Source: Branchiostoma floridae
Taxonomy: Eukaryota > Chordata > Leptocardii > Amphioxiformes > Branchiostomatidae
NCBI RefSeq assembly: GCF_000003815.2
Contig: NW_023365725.1
Span: 57,758 to 121,757 of the forward strand
Direction of reading: 5' to 3'
DNA length: 64,000 nucleotides
Shown: positions 37,401-49,033 of the stretch, piece after piece
How positions within the stretch are numbered: the first letter of the stretch is position 1
Layout: each line of letters begins with the position of its first letter
Notes under the pieces: model-generated
Told to the model about the DNA's origin: nothing
Database searches by the model: none
The model's input: only the letters and a program-made list of their open reading frames with translations
Made by a program: the position numbers and the translations under genes

Positions 37401-38025
37401 GGTACACCATCGTTATAGTCTGCAAATACTGAAATAGGTTAATAGATTAGAAAATGTGGCGTGAAGCGTTCTTCACCCATGAACGGAAACTAAGGCCATA
37501 TTGACATACGTTGTAAAAAAAAACATTGTATCTGACCTTGTGTATCTATAGTTGCAAAATAACTCACCAAATCATAAAGAGCCAAACACTACTTCTTAAG
37601 TTATGATAAAAAGCAAAAAATACCCTCCATTGTCATCGTATATGGAGAATCCTAATAAATAAGATAAATGAATATCATTATTGGCAAAAGTAAAATCACT
37701 ATGAATAATGCATCGAAATCTACTCACGCTCATCCCTCTCCAAATCCTCGACTTCTTTTGCCAGCTTGGTTTTGTTTAGGGCTACCAACAGTTCTTTCAA
37801 CAATCCACAATTTGCCTCACCAATCTTGTTATCAGCTTCCAGCATATGAAAGATTTCTTGTGGTGTCGCATTCTGAATTTTTGCTGTGGGGATATGACGA
37901 TGCAACAAAAGTCGCAAACTTTTGACTTGGTCTTGAGATAAATTTTCACTAATATTCAAATAAAGCTTGTCACGAGGGGATAGGTCAAACTTCACTGAAG
38001 TTGAGGCATCCTGTTCAGACGCCAT
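28381..38025 (-). CDS. GBP gene A: DED-GBP fusion GTPase with CaaX box CTLL
   Basis: Sixteen exons: 37728-38025, 37012-37110, 36465-36753, 35818-35948, 35189-35309, 34831-35002, 34091-34346, 33780-33934, 32918-33027, 32593-32750, 32290-32491, 31716-31902, 30871-31029, 30610-30705, 29189-29321, 28381-28421. They sum to 2607 nt, 868 aa plus stop, with phases agreeing at every junction. Domains: death-effector domain about 12-95, basic linker 100-132 (RRKMRKRN), GBP GTPase with GPCRTGKS (217-224), QTFGIWMGTK switch, DTEG (268-271) and LRD (346-348), helical GBP C-terminal part with ARGPEKWVVLQEM, coiled coil rich in E/Q/K, and terminal CTLL, predicted geranylgeranylated. The Met that starts B and C is replaced here (GAC GTA TCG), so translation must begin upstream. 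Probably a dynamin-like GTPase coupled to death-fold signalling. Confidence 0.88.
28469..29018. mobile_element. Short inverted-repeat element in last intron of GBP-A
   Basis: Termini TAAGGGCACAACCCGCC and complement; interior rich in GTACG and CGTACG. About 550 bp, no transposase. It separates the CaaX exon from the coiled-coil exon. Confidence 0.7.
29656..30471. mobile_element. Non-autonomous element, PIF/Harbinger-like
   Basis: A 13-bp inverted terminus TACCCCCCTCACA with TTA on both outer flanks (3-bp target duplication). The subterminal part is rich in GATCG and CGATTTG. Intronic in GBP-A. The family is suggested only by the TTA duplication. Confidence 0.55.
31247..31320. repeat. Dispersed repeat, diverged copy 3
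   Basis: GACATTTGCTCGTGAGCAAA, TACAGCATATTTCAATCCAT: related to 1217-1325 and 5783-5896. Intronic in GBP-A. Confidence 0.45.
35591..35794. mobile_element. MITE rich in TTCGCGGT units
   Basis: About 200 bp, inverted termini CTGTAAATACATTTAAGTTC and CTGTAAATGCAGAAACTTTC, interior of repeated TTCGCGGTGGT and its complement. Located in the GBP-A intron between exons 35189-35309 and 35818-35948. Confidence 0.7.
37012..37110 (-). CDS. Linker exon joining DED to GBP
   Basis: A 99-bp symmetric phase 1-1 exon with TTATTAG acceptor and CACG|TGAGT-type donor (ACAC|GTGAGT). Translates to RRKMRKRNLPQGDDSPAGPY and a short tail ending MRDKET. Basic and proline-rich, no known domain; the RRKMRKR cluster could act as a localisation signal. 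No equivalent exon was seen in genes B or C. Confidence 0.7.
37728..38025 (-). CDS. Death-effector domain exon of GBP gene A
   Basis: Starts MASEQDASTSVKFDLS nine bases after a TTTACAG acceptor, so a 5' UTR exon exists. DED pattern: LYLNISENLSQDQVKSLRLL (helices 1-2), LLHRHIPTAKIQ, EIFHMLEADNKIGEANCGLL (helices 3-4) and LLKELLVALNKTKLAKEVED; the RxDL motif is degenerate (KTKL). Ends in phase 1 at GAGC|GTGAGT, which fits the linker exon. Confidence 0.8.
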
Positions 38026-40114
38026 GATGGGTCACTGTAAAGAGAAATCATGAAAGTGTTAGTGGAAATGTAAGGAGGTTGAACGTTTTGCCAAGCAACT
38101 CCGTTCTAGTATGCTTTCTGGTCCCAACGCTGACAGGCGTCGTTCATCTGCCCAAATAGAAATAGCTTCCAGCCCTAATGTTGCTGCATGATTTCAGCCG
38201 GTGGCCGAGAAATTGGGTGCAAATTCGCCGGGGAAATCCTGTCTAGATGTTTATTTTTATTACGTCACATAAATTTCATTTCCTTCTCGGATTTATCAGA
38301 GCAAAAAAATAGGAGAGATGGGCGACAAAATAGAAATAATATATTTGCCAAAAAAGTCTGAGGTGAACATACGGCCTTTCATCACTTAACAACATGATTC
38401 ACAGGTTTTCCCGCTACGTATGTAATTAATAAACGAATGCCTGGTCCACTTAAACAGTATGGCAATTTCCCGTTTCGTAATTAAACAGAGGGATACTACT
38501 TTGGCAAGGGTACGCTCGCAAGACGACAGTTACTGCCTAATTCATTGGTAATGTCGTTGACCTGCCAACGGCGATCTGATTGGTCCTCGCTAAAAAGTTA
38601 ACGGGTGGGGGCTTCACTTTGCAGCGCAGACTTTTGGAACCCAAGGCAAACCTCCATGTATGCACGCCCACTTTCACGCATCACGATGACACAAAACATC
38701 CTGTTGTTTACTTAGTTCCCTTTTGATACTCAGAAAAAGCCTCTTAAACACACAATAGCCAGTTATACGTAAGTCTTATTGTTAAAAACACCGGAATTAT
38801 ATAATTTACTCTTCAGATATGCAAATCAAAGCTTCATTTTATTGCGTACAGTACATCTTTGTTTAAGCTACCCTCTACTCAGTAAGTTCCTTTTTTTACT
38901 CACTTATTCTCCTGGTTTGGAAGTACCAATATCACACAATAGGGGGACATAATCGACTATTATCTTTGTCTTACCAACACCTACCCAAATACCAAATATT
39001 GTCACAACCTATTTTTGTTATAACTAGCCACAAATATTCAGCAGCACACATAGACAGACGCAAACACAAGCGCATGCACAAACGCAACAAAAGTACGTGC
39101 TGTCACACATGAGCCTACACAATAGAACAGACCAAACAAGAAGTCCCTGTGTCATCTAGTTCAAATGCTGCATGGCAGTTCCGCTGTTGTGTCTGTATAG
39201 CGGGCGTGTTCATGTGACTTTGGGCGTGAAGGACCCAAAGTCAGTCAATCATGGCATGGCTAATGTTGACTAATTATAAGTTTGCTAAAAGGAATAGTAT
39301 TCAGTTGGAAGTCTCAGCTAAATATGTACCACATTATAAGCCCTTGTCACGCATTCAAAGCATTCCCATGGTCTTGCCCTGACCATTATCCGACAAATGT
39401 CACCGCTTGGAGTCTAAACACTCTTAGACTAAAACTCGGGCAAGGTAATCACTGTTCCTTTCACAAAAGTGAATGTACAACCTATCCGTGCTGCATTGTG
39501 TACTTTATTTGATAACCATGATGTTTTGTGCGTCATTCAACAGTAAATATATCTAGGATAGAACTCTCTTCAATAGATCGCTCTAACTTTAATTTGCCAA
39601 AGACCATCTATTGTGGAATTCGTGATTTTACACATCTTCGAGGTATGTTCTTACTCAGCCGCCATTTTTCGGTCAATATTGACCATGTTAAAATCCTGGT
39701 TGCTATCAACTCTACAACAGCCTTATACGAGAATGACGGTCTCAGCCACATAAGGCACATCTGTAAGCTGGCTCAAGTTGAACATGGGAATTAAAAAAAC
39801 TACTGCTCACCTTAGTGTTGGTAGCGATGTCTTGGTTACCCTTGGCTTCTTCAGTTTTCTTCAATACAGTTAATACAATCCAAAAGTTTAGACGTGTGGC
39901 AAATTCTTTGGCTCAGCTAGAAAATCAGTCGTCTCTGTCGTCTAAGAAGTTCAGTTTCACATCCAAAACTCGATTTTATTTGATATCATTTGATTTAAAA
40001 CACAGAAGCGTTAGATGGACTGCCCTTGGCTGCGTCCAAATCCGAATACGTGGCAAAGTCGACCAGGACAACATACACAGTGTGTCACGACGGAGCCAAG
40101 GGGGAACATATGAT
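38026..40114. other. Upstream region of GBP-A
   Basis: No exon recognised. The first bases are an acceptor, so the promoter lies further up. A kappaB-like GGGGAAATCC with one mismatch to consensus is at 38218-38227; the conserved block of genes B, C and D is not present near the DED exon. Confidence 0.4.
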
Positions 40115-40325
40115 CAGGTGCGCAAAGTCACCTGGGAAGGGGGAGGTGCATGACTCAGCTGTTCAGGTGGAAAGTCCCAGCCTCTGATGTGATGCAAAAA
40201 AACATTTCTTCACCATTGTGGGAATTAGTACAGAAGGAAATGTTTTGCTGTTCAGATTTCACTTTTGCTGTTTGACAAACAATTTACACAGCATAGAGAA
40301 CTATTAAAGATCATTGCCCATTATT
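40115..40325. repeat. Duplicated segment R2, copy 2
   Basis: Same sequence order as 23452-23660, about 80 percent alike by eye. It lies between the DED-GBP start (38025) and the end of GBP gene B (42181). Confidence 0.6.
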
Positions 40326-40526
40326 TGCGAGCAATCCTGTATCATTACACTTGACCAACCTTTAATAACAGAACCATTATTAAGTAATTTTAACAACTTT
40401 ATCTTGGATTTTTACTTGTCGACATACCTTGAAGAGGCAGTAACAGTTTGACAAGGGCAGCTTGGAAAATGTAAAGACTTACACTCTCCAAACATCTGCT
40501 TGGAGATGGACTTGAATGGACCGTGG

Positions 40527-40709
40527 GTCTGTTTTGTTTACCCCCACGGTGGGCGGATATTTTCACCGCGAGACCTGATCGGTTCATACAATGGTTAACG
40601 TCACAGATGGGGGGCATAAGCTGCGTTGGGAGGCAACGCAGCGATTTCGTACGCCGACATGACTTTTGTACAGACAGACGTCTACCTGAGTGTCTGGTTT
40701 TCCCAACGC
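40527..40709. repeat. Dispersed repeat family R1, copy 3
   Basis: TGTTTTGTTTACCCCCACGG, then CACCGCGAGACCTG and GGCAACGCAGCGATTTCGTA, matching 21277-21450 over most of its length. It lies about 2.5 kb upstream of the DED-GBP start. Confidence 0.5.
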
Positions 40710-42180
40710 AATCCCAATACAATCTGGCAGCGGGTCTAGCTGTTTCACAATGATAAGCTTTGAAGTAAGAACCTAAGAAGTATGAAATGTGTTTCTACAA
40801 TATACAGAAATGCCTTTCCAACAGCAGTGGATTCATCAGTCTTACTAGCATCCAACATATCATTCTATGCACTGAATACCTAGGAAAAGCAAAAAAAAAG
40901 TTGTAGTTGCCTTGAATCCAGTCTTGTCACACACCAGCGTAAAGTAAACTGAGCTTTGGAAGCGGAGTTAGCGAATTGAAGCTATCAAGACTGACGGGGT
41001 GGCGACCGTTGAGTCATGACTGGATTAAAGGTTAATGGTCCTGCCTCATACATCGAGCGACATAAGAATTAAGATAAACTGTGTCCTGAGTAGCCGTAAC
41101 TTGCTACTGCCAAGACTGATTCAGAGCAGGGTCTCTGCTCCAAATTAAGCAAAATTTGTGAAGGATAGAGACTCTGACTTGTAGATTTTTTTTAAAAATT
41201 AGTAGGGCAAATAGCATGTTGAGTAATATCATTTGTTGTCACATAAAGCCGTCCATGACCTTCTGACCGTCCCCATACTATGGTTGGGAAGTGGATGGCT
41301 ATCTGTGGTTGGAAACTGGTTAGCAAGGCTTATGAGTAGTCTTGGAAAGTCACTGTGCCGGAGCGCTATAGGCCAGTGTAAAAAAATCAAAGTCGGAAAA
41401 AAAACATATTCTATATGTCTCAACGCTATTAGTAATAGCAAATATAATTAGTTCAACAATGAAAACATAACTAAATTGAGATAATCCTTGCACACTTTAA
41501 TTCACAGAAAGAATGGGTTTGTTCTGGAGGACCTCCACAGGGGGTTCTCATCAGTAAAGTATCACAAAACTGCAGAACACACAAATAAATATGAGCCGAT
41601 TATAGAGTTATAAGTACATGCAACGGTGCAGAAGTATCACCAAAAGCTTTATTTGCTACCTTCCTTACATGTGCACTGTAACCTCTCTAACGGCATATTG
41701 TATGATGTTCAGTCACCAGGTCTAGCCCCTTGTAATATATTAGTATTTGCTAAGATAACTGTAGATTTTTTTACAGCCAAATAAATACCATCAATCCAAC
41801 TACTATTAAATAAAATCAATCACTGCTGTTAATCCCAATCTTACGCTACATTTCTACTTCATCACTTTGTGAACTGATTGAGACAGCTTGTACATTGACC
41901 CATGTCTACACCTCACAAGAATTATAGTACTACGAATAAAGACAACAAACAATGATACTAACCTACAGAAGAATGAATGGTTACATAAGGATCTACTAAT
42001 AATAAACCTCACTTTAATTTAAACAACTCTGAAATTTGGTTGCTTTGTTCAAAACCGTTCCAGCCAGGAAAGTTGTCTTTTTGTACATAACACTCTCCAC
42101 AGATCGAGAGTGAAGTAAACGTTTAATGCAGAAGTTTGGTCTTGCAGAATTGATTGCCGTGCTCTCAGTGATGATCAGTT
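40710..42180. other. Downstream flank of GBP-B
   Basis: Probably includes the GBP-B 3' UTR; 41858-41905 matches 27945-28000 downstream of GBP-A. AT-rich, no further exon recognised. Confidence 0.45.
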
Positions 42181-42218
42181 TTACGAGATGATGCACCCAT
42201 CATCTGCACTAGATGCAG
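42181..42218 (-). CDS. CaaX micro-exon of GBP gene B
   Basis: A 38-bp final exon after CTTTGCAG: ASSADDGCIIS then TAA, joined in phase 1 to CCTT|GTAAGT of exon 42450-42582. Read-through without splicing would give CK and a stop, with no CaaX box. Confidence 0.8.
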
Positions 42219-45200
42219 CTGCAAAGAAGTAACAAACACTATTAGTTACTGTAATCAACCCATGAGTGTGACATGTCACCTCAAATGTGTTGTGTTCTGT
42301 AGTAGTACAATTATTGCAAAATATCGATGTTTTGGTATTTCAGCACAATCCTATATGATAGACAATGAATAAGCGATACATATTTTGCATAGTTGTTAAT
42401 ATTGTACATGTCCCTACAGTTCTCATTATGATACCAAACAATTACTTACAAGGAGTTGAAGGTAAATCATCGATAGCTTTGCGCAGAGATTCCAGCTCTT
42501 GCCTGGTGACGTCTAACTCGTGCTGCTGTGCTTCTAACACGCATTTCAGCAACAGCTCCCGCAACTTGGATAGTAATTCCTCCTGAAGAATGAATGTGAT
42601 GAAATGCTGTCAATTCAGGTTTAAAAAGAAGCGAAGAAGTGTTCCAATTAACCTAAATGACAGATTGTTTTAAAACTGGTACGTCAAGAAGGACCTCAAT
42701 TGGCGTCATTAAAAGAATACATGTATATGTTGCTTTCCCTGCGTATGAATATTGTGACAGTGCTACATCATGCGTTCGACATTTGTTAAACAACTCATAG
42801 TGCACGTATGTGATAGTGTACTATAAGGGAAAATGTGCCGTGGTGCTTTCAATTGACATTGGCATTTGCCATCATTGTTTCCTGTACCTGCATAGTAATT
42901 TAGCATCAACATAACTTGCTCATCGGCAAGAGATTTAGTAGCTTAATTGGTAGTTGTATCGTTACAGGCTAACTTCAACTTTTGACTTGCTATCGTGCCC
43001 ATGTGGCGCAAGGCCTAGGTTAAAAAGCTTTCTTCCTTATAAAAAAAAACTTTACTTTGCAATCACTGCTATTTCTTACCATTTCCTGTTTCATTATTTC
43101 TCCCACCAGTTCCACTACTAGCTCTTGGAACTTCTGTTCACGTTGCTCCTGCGCCTCTTGTTGCACCTGCGATTTATCAGGAAAGAAAAAGTATGTCATG
43201 TCGAAGAAGGTCAGACATCCATGCAAAACGAAACGTCAAATAATAGTTACCGAAACAACAGGATAGACTTTGTAAATGGTCAGACGTTTCGGGTAGCATC
43301 CGCTGCATCAATCAGTCGCTGTATCAATGACACAACTTTTGACCAACTTGTTAAACAAATCAATGCGTAATCACTGATGATTGGTCCATTAAGTGTCCCC
43401 AAAAGTACAATCACACATTTCTGCCAGCTTAAAGATAAAATGAAATACACGAAATACATGCTTGTACCTCCTCCATCATCTTTTTGTGCTGCTCCTCCAA
43501 TTTCTGAAGAATTTCCCTCTGGGCCCGAGACATGTCCTGTGCCTGCTGGCGCAGCTGCTGCAGTTGTTCCTCTCTTTCTTTAGCCCGACGTTCTGCATCC
43601 TTTGCCTTCTGCCGTGCCAGCATCAGCTGAAATGTGTTGACATACTTAATTATGTCGGATGTACATTTTTCCTTAGAACACATGTTCTGTAGTTTCTTAA
43701 CGATTTAGATCATATTACAAAATTTCTACTTATCTGATATTGAAGATGTGTTTTCTCGGACTGTCTATAATATTGTCATTTTTGTCGACAAAAAGATCTA
43801 GAAAGCCTAACGAAATGGCAAAATGTGGTAAAATACGTCCAAAATAAATTCCTGGTTTAAGGTGAGTAAATGTGTATTACAAAACATTCAGCCAGAAGTA
43901 AATAGGGACAATAATCTAGGCTTGCTACATCGCTTTGCAATACCTTAAAATGTGGGATTATACCTTCTTGTGATGTTCCTCAATCTTCTTAAACTCAGCC
44001 TTAAGCTGCTCACAGTTTTTGGTCATCTCTTGCAGAACAACCCACTTCTGTGGACCACGGGCCTTCTTCTTGTACTGCTGCTGTGCACGGCAGACCTCCA
44101 TTTCCAACTCACTGTAGTCGTAGTCTTTGGCAGGAAAATCTACGCGTTTCCTAGCAAACAAAAAAACAGTTGAAATACATGAAAATCATATGATTTGGAA
44201 TTCACTATTAAGAACGTAAATCTCAATAGAAGGAGGTCACGATGTTGAAGGCTCAAATGACCTTCCTTTTTTCAAAACAAGTCTGAGTTACCTAACCGTG
44301 ACTAACAGGCGTTCAGAAAGCTTCTGACAGAAGATCTTGGAAGTTTCTTCGTTCTGTTGGATGAAGTGGAGGAGCTCTCCGCCAGTAACGTCCGACCTGA
44401 TGGCGTTGTATTCTGTACGAGCCTCTCTTTGAACTGTAAAGAAACAAAAATGTGCTGAAGTATAACACTTTGAACAGCTTTGATCCTGGTGTGTTTGTGT
44501 TCTTTGACAGGAATGTTATCATTTGATAATGATGAAAACTTTCAGGTCGCATTTGTTCAATAATCATGATTGTGTTGATGGCATTGTTTCAAGGTGAAAC
44601 TACGCGTCTATTATTTAGCTAGGCACTGTAATGGGTCCATTAGTTTCCAGAGACTGTATACATCCTTATAAGTTTTGAAACTAGCCAGATTCAGCGGTAG
44701 AGTTTCAAAGGTACTTACTCAGACGTTTTTCCAATCGGTCTACAACAGTCCTATTCCCATGGCCCAGATCCTCTGCGCTGGTACCAAGATGACCAACCCT
44801 CCTTATGAGCTTGTCTTTAACTTCCTCGAATTGTTGATTGTGGAGGTCAATGAGCGTCGGTTGGCTAGAATAGAAGAGAGTTCCGTCGCTTGCAGTCTCC
44901 TCCAATGGAACTTGTCCATTCCCAGTGGCTTTAGCAACCCGGTCCTACAGAGCATTCGTTTCGCAAATGCTTTAGAATACTGAATGAGGTATGCCATTGT
45001 CTCGCCTAACTATATAATTGTTCTTTAAGTGGCACTACCGATACGTGGTGAAATGATATACAGTGTAACAGTGGTACGTATGTATAGTATTACGCTAGTC
45101 ATCGTTGATACACATTATAATCACATCTGTGCGTCATGTCTTCTGATTGTTGTAGACAACGCATCAGCAAAAATAATGAAATCACAATAAAATGTGAACA

Positions 45201-48200
45201 AACGCTATATAAGATACAATTAACCAACCAATATGTCTGACATTACTCTGTGTACTGCTAAATCTGTCCCCTTGTAGTTGGGATATACAATGACAGCTGA
45301 TATGGAATTACAATCGTTATAGATTAACAACATATCAATATTTAATAGCCCTTACTTGCATCTGGTGTTTGTACTCCATAACCGCCTTCTCTATAGCCTT
45401 GCCCCACATGACCTCCACTGTGTTCTTCCAGGTGTTGTCCAGGGCAGGGATGGAGTTGGGGTCATTGACCGCTTCCACATACTGTTTTGTCATGATGCTG
45501 AGGGCCAAACCTGACAGAAAATTACACACATTATATTGATAACAGCTGAAAAGTTTGCCAGACTCATCGTGTATTCAATGAATCAAACGTAGTATATAGA
45601 TCCATGCCAGTAAACAGTTCATCTATCATGAAATGTTAGTTACATTTATACACCTGTCCTACTCACCATTGACAGTCGATCCCTTGTTGTAGCCCCTCTT
45701 TGCACGTGCCTTTTGCAACAAACTCTCGATGAGCTCATCAACTCCCTTGGTAAACTTTGGGTTCAGGCTGTTTGTGTGCTGAGCTATGTTAGTCATAATT
45801 GTGGTGTCGCCAGAAGGACGTTCCAAGGTTGCGCATTCAATTGATGAGAAGGACGCAAGGATGGCCTGTCCTACATCCTGGCGTTGAAGGACCTAAGTTT
45901 AAAGGATAAGTAATGAACGACGGAGGCAGGTATATGACTGTTGCATTTTATGACTGTTGCATCGTAGTCAGGAAGCAAGATAATCAAGGACCTATGAATC
46001 TCTCATATGCACGTAGTACCTTTATGGCAAACTACACTAATATATTTATGCTTTCCTATTCTATTATAAAAATATTGTATCCCATGTGTTGATAACGTAG
46101 TACTGCATACGTTATACCCTACCTTAGTCACCAGGTACTCAGTAGGATCCATTTCTCTGCCGTTCTCATCCTCCATGTTCAGAGACACGTCACGTAGCAG
46201 CCACAGGAAGTCTGGGAAGAACTCACGGAATGCTGACACGCCTGACTTCTTTCCCCTTTTCACTGAGATTTCGTCAGCAAGATTGACGAAGCACCTAAAA
46301 TATTTTGAATGAAAATAATTGCAGATGTGTAACAGATGATATATAAGTATCATGGGCTATATGAAAATAGGGAGTTCAACTTATAATACAAAATATGCCT
46401 TCAACAACAGATACTAATGGATGTAATTTGTGATTTGTAGCCATACCGTTGTCTGTAACGTTACATGGGCTGTAGATAGTTCTAGCTACTTACTGCATCT
46501 TTTCCAGATCTCCCTTGTATGGTACATTTTGTGAGTTGTAGATGAGTTTAGAGGACAGCAGAATTGTCAGCACCAGGATGGAGGCGTCCTGGCCAGCACT
46601 CGCTCCGGGTGCGTCTGTTAGAAGTATTGTTTCGTATGAACATCAATCAAACATTAAGTATATATATTCCCCTTTATCCATTGTCACACCGGTAGAATGA
46701 TAAGCTTGGTAGAACATTCCAAAGAAATGGAAATGTCACATCATTTGATGTTAACGTTCCACAGCTTATTTTCGAGTAATATGAAAATTATACTAGTGCC
46801 AGAATGCTAACGTCCATTTAAAGGTCAAAGGATGTGAAAAACAAAACAAAAAAATAAGAATCTATTATTACTAAGTTTTTTATTTGCACGTTCGCATCCA
46901 TATAATCAAATCAACGTGGCTTTATGACTAATCTAGGACAAGTCCAGGAACAAAACACCAGGGTAGCTCTGAACAAACCCACATACCTATGCCCTCCGTG
47001 TCAAGCAGCACGATAGTGAAGTCCTTCCCCCGCAGCACCTTGGTGCCCATCCAGATACCAAACGTGTGGGGGGACATGCGGTGGCCCAGCGCGAAAGCAT
47101 CAGCTGTACCCAGCAACCTGGTACACATTTCAAGACGCATGCCGGTCAGTATAGTTTTGAAATGATTATTCGACTTCTGGATTTTTAAAATGTAATTTGT
47201 CTATCAAAACTAAACTTGGTACCATAGGAAAGGGGATCACACAAGCTTTCAATTGATATATAATACATTGAAATTGATGCAGAAATCTGATAAACCAAAG
47301 TTGATATGCAAAACTTTATGTCCCGAGTTTAGTTAGTGCATGCTCGAATGTTTCATGTACCCAGTACATCACTGATATAAGAAGATAAAAGACATATGCA
47401 GGTGGTATTTTGAGCCCTGTTGTGTGAAAGACAATTAATCTTGACACTCGCTTGCTGGATATAAACCACTTGATAAAGTGTAACAGTTTCTCGCGAAATA
47501 CAATCCGAAGTCATAAAATGTCATTGCAGCATTGATAGAAACGATCTCCTGGCGACCAAGATGAATAAAAAACGAATACAAGCATCCAATTTGCACCAGT
47601 GTGCAATCATGCGGATAGAGAGTATTTAGTTGCCATTCAACAATTCAATCAAACATGCATTATTGGTCATTTGTCCGCAGACACCTTGCGATCGCGAGCA
47701 ATGTGACAAAGGGCCTCAAGCTCTGTTGGAAGGTATAACAAGCCTCTGTGAGATGTACATTGTATTGGTTTCTTGCGCCCCTCAAGCCAAATGGTTTGCT
47801 CCATTTACGTCAACAAAATAGCTTGACAACGGTTTGTATTACTTTGTCAACAATTTTCGACCCACCTCTTGTTATTTTCACCAAATTAAAAGACTTATTT
47901 TTTCTATTTTTTGTAGGGTATTGGCGGTATAAGAATATAAAGATTTGGTCGGATCATTTCTATGCTGTCTTAACCTGTATATCCATGAGTTCGGGAGCAT
48001 ATTTTATTTCAGCAAAGAATATCAACATGTGGAGAAGAATATGTCTTGAAACATTATCTTGGGGTAGAATTTTGGGATATACTGGTAATTAGGCCACTGT
48101 TCCTGGTATCATGGTAAGCCTACATTATTGATCACACACTATGTAGCAGGTTATTAGACAATTGATATTCCATGCAACGCTACCTGGACAGGATGTAGCT

Positions 48201-48461
48201 TTTCCCAGTCCGGCAGGGCCCACAGATTGAGATGACACTCACGGGCTCCTCGATCCCCTCCAGTAGTTCCAACGCCTCGGGAACAATCTGTGCGCTTTCC
48301 CGCCGTTCGCCCTGTACTGTCTCTACTCTACCAGTGGAAGCATTGTACTGTAGGTCGTTTGGCAGAATAAGCGGGATGGACGAACCCTTAACACGTTTCC
48401 CACCTTTCTTCGGCTTCAGCTCCTCCACCTTGAAACCGAACTTGGAATGCACCCCCGGCAT
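42181..48461 (-). CDS. GBP gene B: guanylate-binding GTPase with CaaX box CIIS
   Basis: Thirteen coding exons: 48184-48461, 46987-47117, 46494-46614, 46123-46294, 45667-45892, 45356-45510, 44719-44944, 44292-44433, 43964-44150, 43468-43626, 43080-43166, 42450-42582, 42181-42218; 2055 nt, 684 aa plus stop, phases consistent. GTPase motifs GPCRTGKS (81-88, keeping the Arg used as internal finger in GBPs), HTFGIWMGTK, DTEG (132-135), LRD (210-212). The C-terminal half is helical (LALSIMTKQYVEAV; KARGPQKWVVLQEM) and then coiled coil. It ends ADDGCIIS, a CaaX box predicted to be farnesylated. Mammalian GBPs oligomerise and coat pathogen or vacuole membranes; that role is inferred here. Start chosen at MPGVHSKFGFKVEEL, the position shared with gene C; an upstream start exon at 49033 is possible. 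Exon 44719-44944 corresponds to two exons in A and C. Confidence 0.88.
44719..44944 (-). CDS. Fused exon of GBP gene B (intron absent)
   Basis: One 226-bp exon codes for both VAKATGNGQVPLEE and SQPTLIDLHNQQFEEV, which are split by an intron in gene A (33027/32750) and gene C (54080/53704). A pyrimidine-AG tract (TCTCTTCTATTCTAG) in the middle looks like an old acceptor now read as SDGTLFYSS. Confidence 0.8.
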
Positions 48462-48601
48462 GTCTGCTGGAAACACCTGACAGTCAAAGTCAAGTACAGG
48501 CGTCTACATTGCTTTCTGTCAGTGAGACCCTAGCTTTACTTGATCAGAGCACTTTTGTCGATCCTGGCTGGTTAGTTCCTGTTTTGTAGCCGTGAGGCTT
48601 C

Positions 48602-48646
48602 AGTGGGAATTTCCAATAGTCTCGCGTGGAGGGTCACCAGGGGGTT
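48602..48646 (-). promoter_or_regulatory. GBP promoter block with NF-kappaB site (gene B)
   Basis: GGGAATTTCC at 48605-48614, a perfect kappaB consensus, overlaps an inverted CCAAT box (48613-48617) and is followed by GAGGGTCA. The block recurs upstream of gene C at 60721-60762. It lies 144 bp from the start codon. Confidence 0.65.
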
Positions 48647-48995
48647 TCAAAGTAATTGACCAATGTCATAATTCGTTTCCGTGACTTCACCAAATACGAC
48701 GAGGATTTTTGCGCACAATATTCACTTTTCGCTCCTTAGCTTATGCTATATTACTAAAACACGTGTTGCTATTTACTGGTGCATTCATAAAATCCATAGT
48801 AATAACTCTAAAACCACATATTTACCCTCACAATGATGTAATGCAATGAGTCATACAAAAAGTACCCCTCCCACTCCCCGGATGATACTACTAAAACCAT
48901 GGCACAAAAAATACACAAATGATTATGTAAAATAAACAGTAAGCAGACGGCTATGATTTTGCACTTATCCAAGACGCAAAACGATGATGCAAGCT

Positions 48996-49033
48996 TTTAC
49001 ATATACCCTTATTTTCACTTTCGGTGTTGCGTC
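48996..49033 (-). promoter_or_regulatory. Possible upstream start exon or IRF-type site of GBP-B
   Basis: On the minus strand ATGGCTGACGCA begins a short frame MADATPKVKIR that meets a GTATATG donor in phase 0; joined to the acceptor at 48477 it would continue VFPADMPG in frame. The same bases include GAAAGTGAAA (49013-49022), a perfect GAAANNGAAA interferon-response core. Which reading is real cannot be decided here. Confidence 0.3.
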
